Origin: Ruminococcus difficilis
GTDB taxonomy: Bacteria; Bacillota_A; Clostridia; Oscillospirales; Acutalibacteraceae
Assembly: GCF_016680995.1 (NCBI RefSeq)
Contig: NZ_JAEQMG010000145.1
Coordinates: 34,514 to 98,513, forward strand
DNA: 64,000 nt
Reading direction: 5' to 3'
Made by a program: the position numbers and the translations under genes. The notes under the pieces were generated by a model that was given only the letters and a program-made list of their open reading frames with translations, was not told the origin of the DNA and searched no databases. Each line of letters starts with the position of its first letter. The stretch's first letter is position 1. Positions 59,163-64,000 of the stretch are shown here, piece by piece.

Positions 59163-59860
59163 ACGCTCACCTCCCCGGCTTCAAACAGCCTGCTAAGACT
59201 GCTGATTGCCCTCTTTGACTCACGATCATAGTCGGCCTCTGTGCCGAGAATCTCGACCAGATCGGACAGCGGCTTTGTCTGATAACGAAAGGGAGTCGAG
59301 CGCGGCACGCGGTTCAGATTTTTGAGGAGTCGGATGAACTCCTTTTCCACGATCGGATACGGGTATTTCATCCTCATATACAGGTCAAGCCGCTCGACGG
59401 TTTTCCCGATATAGATGATGTTCCTGATCTCATCGTCATAAATATGTTCATTGATACAGCCCCAGAAGGCATAGAGAATATCCTCCAGCGGCAGCAGCGA
59501 TAAGCGGATATTTGTACTGTTCTGTGCTTTTTCCAACGTGTCCTTTGCCATCTGCAAAAAGGACAGCGAGGTAGTTGAGATTTCCTCGCGCAGGACGATA
59601 CCGTTGTCATAGGCGCGCTCGAGACTGTATACTGCGGAGTTAGAATTCGCATTGTCAAACAGAAAGCTGCGGAGAAAAGCCGCGTTATCCGCATAGGTAT
59701 CGGCAAGTCCGAAACAGCCGAGATAATCCGTGTATCCATGCTGTGTATCGAGCATTTTGTCATACAGATCGCCCAGCGCCTTTAGCGTCGTAAAAAATCG
59801 TTCCGTATAGCGTCCCAGCCAGTAGAGACGGTTGCTGTGTTCTAACGAGATAGTACCCAT
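59159..59860 (-). CDS. Alpha-E domain protein (DUF403)
   Basis: 233 residues, all helical, beginning MGTISLEHSNRLYWLGRYTE, the family signature; later NIIYIGKTVERLDLYMRMKY. Most members are about 300 residues, so this one is compact. The function is unknown; it is nearly always encoded next to a circularly permuted ATP-grasp ligase, as here, with a 19-base overlap. Confidence 0.85.
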   Translation of the reverse strand: MGTISLEHSNRLYWLGRYTERFFTTLKALGDLYDKMLDTQHGYTDYLGCFGLADTYADNAAFLRSFLFDNANSNSAVYSLERAYDNGIVLREEISTTSLSFLQMAKDTLEKAQNSTNIRLSLLPLEDILYAFWGCINEHIYDDEIRNIIYIGKTVERLDLYMRMKYPYPIVEKEFIRLLKNLNRVPRSTPFRYQTKPLSDLVEILGTEADYDRESKRAISSLSRLFEAGEVSV

Positions 59861-61179
59861 GTGTCTTTAAAGCCTCCCCCTTGCGATGAATTGACCACGA
59901 AGGAATCGGGATTTCTGGAAAATCTGGTCAGTCCCGACGCCCATACTCTTGTTGTTTCTCCCGACAATACAAATGCCCTCAGATCTGCCTTGCGCATGAC
60001 CGTAACACCGTTGTCGATGATCGGCAGATCGAGGAAGTCGATGACCTCCTGCGCGATAAAGCGTCTGGGCTGTGCGATGATCTCAGCGCGGAATTCCTCC
60101 AGCCGTTCCTTTGACAGCTCGCTGCCGAATACCACGCCGTAGCCGCCCGCCTCCGCGACGTCCTTGATGACGAGCTGTTCGAGCTTGTCCATCACATATT
60201 TCATATCCTCTTCATAAAACGGCAGATAGGTCGGGGCATTTTTCAGAATCGGCTCTTCACCGAGATAGTACCGTATCATCTTCGGGACAAAGTAGTAGAT
60301 ACCCTTGTCGTCCGCAACGCCGTTACCCGGCGCATTGATGATACCGACGTTGCCGCTGCGGTACGCCTCCATCAGATTCGGAATACCGATCAGCGATTCG
60401 GGCAGGAAGGTCAGCGGATCGAGGTATTCGTCCGCAATACGGCGGTACAGCACACCGATCCTTGTTTTACCGCCCGAATAGGTGCGGTGGTAGAGAATAT
60501 TGTCCTCGACAAACAGCTCGTCATTCTGCACCAGCACCGAGTCGGTATGCTCCGCTAGATACGAGTGTTCAAAGTATGCCGCGTTGAACCTACCCGGCGT
60601 GAGGATCGCCCTGATGCCGCCGCAGTTCGCGTATTCCATAGTTTCTTTCAGCAGCTGTGCATAGCCGCGATTGTCGACAACGGCATTTTCCTCGAACGCC
60701 TGCGGCGCCGCGATCCGCGTCAGTTCTCTTGCAATCAGCGGATAGGAAGCGCCCGACGGGATCCGCAGGTTATCCTCCAAAATATACCATTCGCCGTCCT
60801 TTGCCTGTACCAGATCGATGCCGGAAATATGACTGTAAATCTTATTTTTAGGCGTCACGCCCTCGCACTGTGCGAGGTAGCCCTTTGAGATGTATATGAA
60901 ATCCTCCGGAACGATCCCGTCCCTGACGATCTTCTTGTCGTGGTAGATATCGTAGAGAAAAGCATTCAGAGCGTCTACGCGCTGGATCAATCCCTTTTCG
61001 ATCTGCGCAAAATCCTGAGACGGGATCACTCGCGGGATCGGATCGAAAGGGAAGAATTGTTCTTTGAACTCGCCGTTCTTGTAGATGCCGAATTTGACCC
61101 CGTATCGCCTGAGAAGATCATTGATCTCACCGGCGTTTCCTACTGCCTTTGTAAACTGCTCCTGATGCAGCGCCGTCAT
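59842..61179 (-). CDS. Circularly permuted ATP-grasp ligase
   Basis: 445 residues of the CP_ATPgrasp_2/DUF404-407 family: GIDLVQAKDGEWYILEDNLR, IPSGASYPL, NAPGNGVADDKGIYYFVPKM, and the end NSSQGGGFKDTWVL. The permuted fold still provides an ATP site; members are predicted to form peptide or amide bonds (amidoligase-type). It leads the nine-gene operon behind a hairpin leader (61206-61239). GGAACGGAGTGATACT precedes the ATG. Confidence 0.88.
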   Translation of the reverse strand: MTALHQEQFTKAVGNAGEINDLLRRYGVKFGIYKNGEFKEQFFPFDPIPRVIPSQDFAQIEKGLIQRVDALNAFLYDIYHDKKIVRDGIVPEDFIYISKGYLAQCEGVTPKNKIYSHISGIDLVQAKDGEWYILEDNLRIPSGASYPLIARELTRIAAPQAFEENAVVDNRGYAQLLKETMEYANCGGIRAILTPGRFNAAYFEHSYLAEHTDSVLVQNDELFVEDNILYHRTYSGGKTRIGVLYRRIADEYLDPLTFLPESLIGIPNLMEAYRSGNVGIINAPGNGVADDKGIYYFVPKMIRYYLGEEPILKNAPTYLPFYEEDMKYVMDKLEQLVIKDVAEAGGYGVVFGSELSKERLEEFRAEIIAQPRRFIAQEVIDFLDLPIIDNGVTVMRKADLRAFVLSGETTRVWASGLTRFSRNPDSFVVNSSQGGGFKDTWVLSR

Positions 61180-61205
61180 AGTATCACTCCGTTCCTTTAA
61201 ACGAA

Positions 61206-61239
61206 AACGGCGCCTCTCCGTTGTTGGAGAAGCGCCGTT
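61206..61239 (-). promoter_or_regulatory. ATP-grasp operon leader hairpin
   Basis: Minus strand AGCAACGGCGCTTCTCC, loop AACAAC, GGAGAGGCGCCGTT, then TTCGTTT. A stem of 14 pairs starting 12 bases after the -10 box. Confidence 0.7.
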
Positions 61240-61251
61240 GCTTTCTGCGTT

Positions 61252-61280
61252 TTTACACTTGGTTTTTACCGCATTGTCAA
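61252..61280 (-). promoter_or_regulatory. ATP-grasp operon promoter
   Basis: Minus strand TTGACA (61280-61275), 17 bases, TGTAAA (61257-61252). A second TTGACA-17-TAAAAA lies 11 bases upstream. Confidence 0.7.
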
Positions 61281-61320
61281 AAGTTTGTCAAGAATTTTCC
61301 CACATTTCATCGACAAAATG

Positions 61321-62658
61321 CTATCTTTTTTCAATAGGGATATACTTTTTCTCGCGAGAGACCGACTTGTATGCGGGACGGATAATACGCTTGCCGCTGT
61401 TGATTTCTTCAAAGCGATGTGCGCACCAGCCCGCCATTCGTGACACCGCAAACAGCGGTGTGAACAATTCTTCGGGGATACCGAGCATCCTGTAAACCAG
61501 TCCGCTGTACATATCAATGTTAGCACACATCACCTTGCTGGAATGTTTGACCTCTTCAAAGACGATCGGCGTCAGGCGTTCGATTGATTCCAGAAGTCGG
61601 AACTCCCTTTCGTACTCTGTACCCTCTGCCATCGCTCCCGCGTATTTTTTGAGGATCACCGCACGCGGATCGGACAGAGTGTAAACAGCGTGACCCATCC
61701 CGTAGATCAGTCCGCTGCCGTCTCCCGCCTCTTTTTTCAGGATCTTCCTCAGATAATCGGATACCTCTGCGTTATCTTCCCAATCTGAAACATTCTCCTT
61801 GATATACGCGTGCATTTCGGCAACCTTGTGATTAGCCCCGCCGTGCCGCGCACCTTTGAGCGACCCAATGGCGGCAGCATATGCCGAATAAGGATCGGTG
61901 CTCGACGAGGTCAGCACCCTGCACGCAAATGTCGAGTTATTGCCGCCGCCATGCTCGGCATGGAGCATCAGCATCAGGTCGAGCAGCTTTGCCTCATCGT
62001 GCGTAAAGGTTCTGTCAGGTCGCAGGGTCGAGAGGATATTCTCTGCGGTTGACTGACCCTTGATCAACTGGTGCATGATCATCGATTCCTCTGTAAAAAA
62101 TCTTTTTTTCGCCTCATAGGCACAAATCATGATAACGGGCATTTTTGCGATCAGTGAGACGGCGGTGTCGATCTCGTGCTCGGGTGTTTTTGCCTCAGGA
62201 TCGCTGTCATAGGAATACAGCGCAAGCGTTGACCGCGCCATTTTGTTCATGATGTCCCGGGAGGGCGCTTTCAGAATCATATCTTCAAAGAATGTCCCCG
62301 GCAGTGCACGGTTGTCTGATAAGAGAACGGTGAAATCCTCCAGTTCTCGTTGATCGGGCAATCTGCCGGTCATCAGCAGAAAGACGACCTCTTCATAACC
62401 AAACCGATCCTCCGCTACTGCTCTGCCGATCAGATCGTTGATGTTATAGCCTCTGAAGATCAGCTTGCCCTCGGCGGGCTCCTTTTCGCCGTCGTCCACC
62501 ACATAACCGTGTACATTACAGATATTCGTGACGCCTGCCATCACGCCGGTACCGTCAGAATTACGCAGTCCGCGCTTGACATGGTACTTCGAGTAATATT
62601 CCGGTGAAATGCGATTGTTTTCAGTAAAGGCAGTCACCATTGTTTCCTTGAAGCTCAT
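61321..62658 (-). CDS. gltA: Citrate synthase
   Basis: 445 residues. Active-site segments: HAEHGGGNNSTFACRVLTSS with the first His, GSLKGARHGGANHKVAEM with the second, GMGHAVYTLSDPRAVILKKY, and a later Asp region; all present. It condenses oxaloacetate and acetyl-CoA, feeding 2-oxoglutarate and glutamate. AAGGAGAATACTT precedes the ATG. It has its own promoter and a leader hairpin of the same type as glnN, which ties carbon skeleton supply to nitrogen assimilation. Confidence 0.93.
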   Translation of the reverse strand: MSFKETMVTAFTENNRISPEYYSKYHVKRGLRNSDGTGVMAGVTNICNVHGYVVDDGEKEPAEGKLIFRGYNINDLIGRAVAEDRFGYEEVVFLLMTGRLPDQRELEDFTVLLSDNRALPGTFFEDMILKAPSRDIMNKMARSTLALYSYDSDPEAKTPEHEIDTAVSLIAKMPVIMICAYEAKKRFFTEESMIMHQLIKGQSTAENILSTLRPDRTFTHDEAKLLDLMLMLHAEHGGGNNSTFACRVLTSSSTDPYSAYAAAIGSLKGARHGGANHKVAEMHAYIKENVSDWEDNAEVSDYLRKILKKEAGDGSGLIYGMGHAVYTLSDPRAVILKKYAGAMAEGTEYEREFRLLESIERLTPIVFEEVKHSSKVMCANIDMYSGLVYRMLGIPEELFTPLFAVSRMAGWCAHRFEEINSGKRIIRPAYKSVSREKKYIPIEKR

Positions 62659-62681
62659 AAGTATTCTCCTTAAAAGGAAAA

Positions 62682-62706
62682 GCGCTCCTCTGAAAAGAGA
62701 AGCGCC
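62682..62706 (-). promoter_or_regulatory. Citrate synthase leader hairpin
   Basis: Minus strand AGCAAAGGCGCTTCTCT, loop TTTC, AGAGGAGCGC, then TTTTCCTTTT. A 10-bp stem beginning about 20 bases after the -10 box. Confidence 0.7.
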
Positions 62707-62726
62707 TTTGCTCAGTTATTGGCTGT

Positions 62727-62755
62727 ATTATAACACCGTTTTTTCGGATTGTCAA
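62727..62755 (-). promoter_or_regulatory. Citrate synthase promoter
   Basis: Minus strand TTGACA (62755-62750), 17 bases, TATAAT (62732-62727). Confidence 0.9.
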
Positions 62756-62758
62756 ATA

Positions 62759-62947
62759 GAGAAAACAAACTTTGTAATTAAGCATAAAGGAACAATCTGC
62801 TATTTATGTGGAGCTCCTGCTACTCAAATCGACCATAAGATATCAGTATACCGATTCGCTATTGAAAAATTGGACATTAGAGATATGAATTCCTTTGACA
62901 ATCTCTTTCCCATTTGCATGATATGTAATTCATCTAAACTTCCATAA
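62759..62947 (+). pseudogene. Fragment of an HNH endonuclease
   Basis: The frame encodes GTICYLCGAPATQIDHKISV and NLFPICMICNSSKLP, a Cys-x2-Cys, Asp-His and Cys-x2-Cys set typical of an HNH nuclease. It has no start of its own; the frame runs upstream across the citrate synthase promoter and into that gene. It looks like the 3' end of a larger gene truncated at about 62760. The gap 62948-63397 holds AT-rich sequence, small hairpins (TTGTTGC-GCAACAA at 63291) and no gene. Confidence 0.5.
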
Positions 62948-63326
62948 GCACTCATACTACTTAACATATGTTTTTGTTTTCCTTTCTCATATATTCGAAC
63001 AAAACAATACTGTCAAGCCTATCTTAGGACTATCCTAAAACGTCCAAATTTCACCTGTGTCGCGTTTTTATGAGAAGGTAGGGTAATTTGACTTCCTTTT
63101 TGGATTTCAAGCGAAAAGTGTTGATAAATAGTGTGGTTTTAGCTCAGAAAGTCAGTGTTTAAGCCATTTTTCATTTAATAAGGCTGTTTGATAATTTCAC
63201 TTGAAGCTAAACAAAAATGTTAGTCACAGTATCACCGTTTCTTTATACAAGAAAGCGCGCTCTGCGCGCATTTCGCATAGCCATCGCTCGTTGTTGCGTA
63301 GCAACAAACTGAGCGGGCATACAAAT

Positions 63327-63373
63327 CTTTTTTACTTTATTAGAAACGAGCAGTTTCTTATAAAGTAAAAAAG
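63327..63373. repeat. Long inverted repeat, probable bidirectional terminator
   Basis: CTTTTTTACTTTATTAGAAAC and GTTTCTTATAAAGTAAAAAAG (each cut here to fit: arms of 21 bases, 20 matching), loop GAGCA. Adjacent on the minus strand to the GC hairpin below. Confidence 0.55.
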
Positions 63374-63392
63374 GAGCCGGGGAAACCGGCTC
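63366..63392 (-). terminator. Terminator of the macro-domain gene
   Basis: Minus strand GGAGCCGG, loop TTTC, CCCGGCTCC, then TTTTTTAC. Confidence 0.85.
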
Positions 63393-63397
63393 CAAAA

Positions 63398-64000
63398 TCA
63401 GCAATTCAACAAGTTGCGATAAATCATCAGGTCGTCATCCTTGAACACATTGAAGATGACCTTGATATCGCTGCTTGTTGTTTTTTTGTAGTCTTTCACA
63501 GTTGATACGGCGATCTCAGCCGCCTTATGCTGCGGGAATCCGAACACACCTGTAGAGATACAGCAGAACGCGATGCTTTTACATCCGTTTTCCTCTGCAA
63601 GCTTCAAGGAAGAGAGGTAACAGCTTTTGAGCAGTTCACAGTGCTGATCGGTGAGTCTGCCGCTGACAATCGGTCCCACGGTATGAATGACATATTTGCT
63701 CGGCAAATTGTAGCCGGGAGTTATCTTAGCCTGACCTGTAGGCTCCTCGTGCCCCTGCTCGCGCATGATCTCAAAGCACCGGTATCTCAGAGATAATCCG
63801 GCAGCGCTATGCAAGCAGTTGTCGATACAGGAATGTAAAACCCTGAAACACCCCAAAAGCTGGGCGTTGGCAGCGTTCACCACCGCGTCGCAGGAGAGCG
63901 TTGTGATGTCGCCCTGCCATAAATAGAGGTCTTTTTCAACAGGGGTGAGGTCTGATATTTTTGTGATACCCTTTGCTTCGTTTTCAGCTCTGAGATATTC
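63398..64000 (-). CDS. Macro-domain ADP-ribose hydrolase, N-terminus beyond window
   Basis: The frame is open from the right edge to 63398, about 200 residues. Macro-domain signatures: WQGDITTLSCDAVVNAANAQ, then LGCFRVLHSCIDNCLHSAAG, the loop ISTGVFGFPQHKAA, and VIHTVGP. The form resembles the ~260-residue protein-ADP-ribose hydrolases with a short N-terminal helical part (visible as EYLRAENEAKGITKISDL). It removes ADP-ribose or O-acetyl-ADP-ribose. Its start is outside the window. Confidence 0.88.
   Translation of the reverse strand, partial: EYLRAENEAKGITKISDLTPVEKDLYLWQGDITTLSCDAVVNAANAQLLGCFRVLHSCIDNCLHSAAGLSLRYRCFEIMREQGHEEPTGQAKITPGYNLPSKYVIHTVGPIVSGRLTDQHCELLKSCYLSSLKLAEENGCKSIAFCCISTGVFGFPQHKAAEIAVSTVKDYKKTTSSDIKVIFNVFKDDDLMIYRNLLNC

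Noticed and set aside
1..64000. CRISPR arrays, tRNA or rRNA genes
   Set aside because: No regularly spaced repeats and no cloverleaf or rRNA segments recognised.

Overview
The window looks like a chromosome segment of a low-to-medium GC gut Firmicute of the Ruminococcus/Oscillospiraceae type. This is an inference from a dockerin-bearing secreted protein, a type III glutamine synthetase, an Amt transporter fused to P-II, a BioY transporter and TTGACA-17-TATAAT promoters. It splits into three regions.

Region 1, 1 to about 28,690, is most of a siphovirus-like prophage whose tail-fibre and lysis end lies off the left edge. Nearly all genes read leftward. From right to left they are a large serine integrase; an immunity region with a short repressor that lacks a protease domain, a divergent Cro-like gene, four matching operators, a LexA-type box and a candidate small RNA; an early replication/recombination set (PcfK, PcfJ, Gp157, a Sak4-like ATPase, SF2 helicase, VRR-NUC nuclease, ssDNA-binding protein, primase/D5 helicase); a run of small accessory genes; and an A118-like packaging/head/tail set. 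The minor capsid protein carries a C-terminal nuclease-like toxin domain, and the tail chaperone appears to use a -1 frameshift.

Region 2, about 28,690 to 41,300, starts with a 109-bp remnant of a manganese-catalase (CotJC-like) gene caught between the prophage integrase and a second, convergent serine recombinase. That recombinase belongs to a mobilizable element with a MobP-type relaxase, MobC, a DUF927-like helicase, a DUF6076-like zinc protein and a sigma-like protein. The right end of the element is not obvious. Two DUF6809-like genes, a frameshifted dockerin gene and an inverted copy of a structured noncoding repeat follow.

Region 3, about 41,300 to 64,000, is core metabolism centred on glutamine and nitrogen, almost all on the minus strand: purF-carA-carB plus a PEP/pyruvate-binding protein; amt-P-II; glnN; then a nine-gene operon (circularly permuted ATP-grasp, alpha-E, transglutaminase, two AstE-like proteins, two C26 amidotransferase-like proteins, BioY, DUF1284); then citrate synthase and a macro-domain protein. 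Four operons (purF, glnN, ATP-grasp, citrate synthase) share an unusual leader: a strong promoter followed within about 20 bases by a terminator-like hairpin introduced by an AGCAAAGGCG-like box. In the nine-gene operon each duplicated hydrolase family has one member with an intact active site and one without. carA carries an in-frame amber codon.

Several genes are broken by a single base (carA, the dockerin gene, pcfK), so sequencing or assembly error must stay an alternative explanation.
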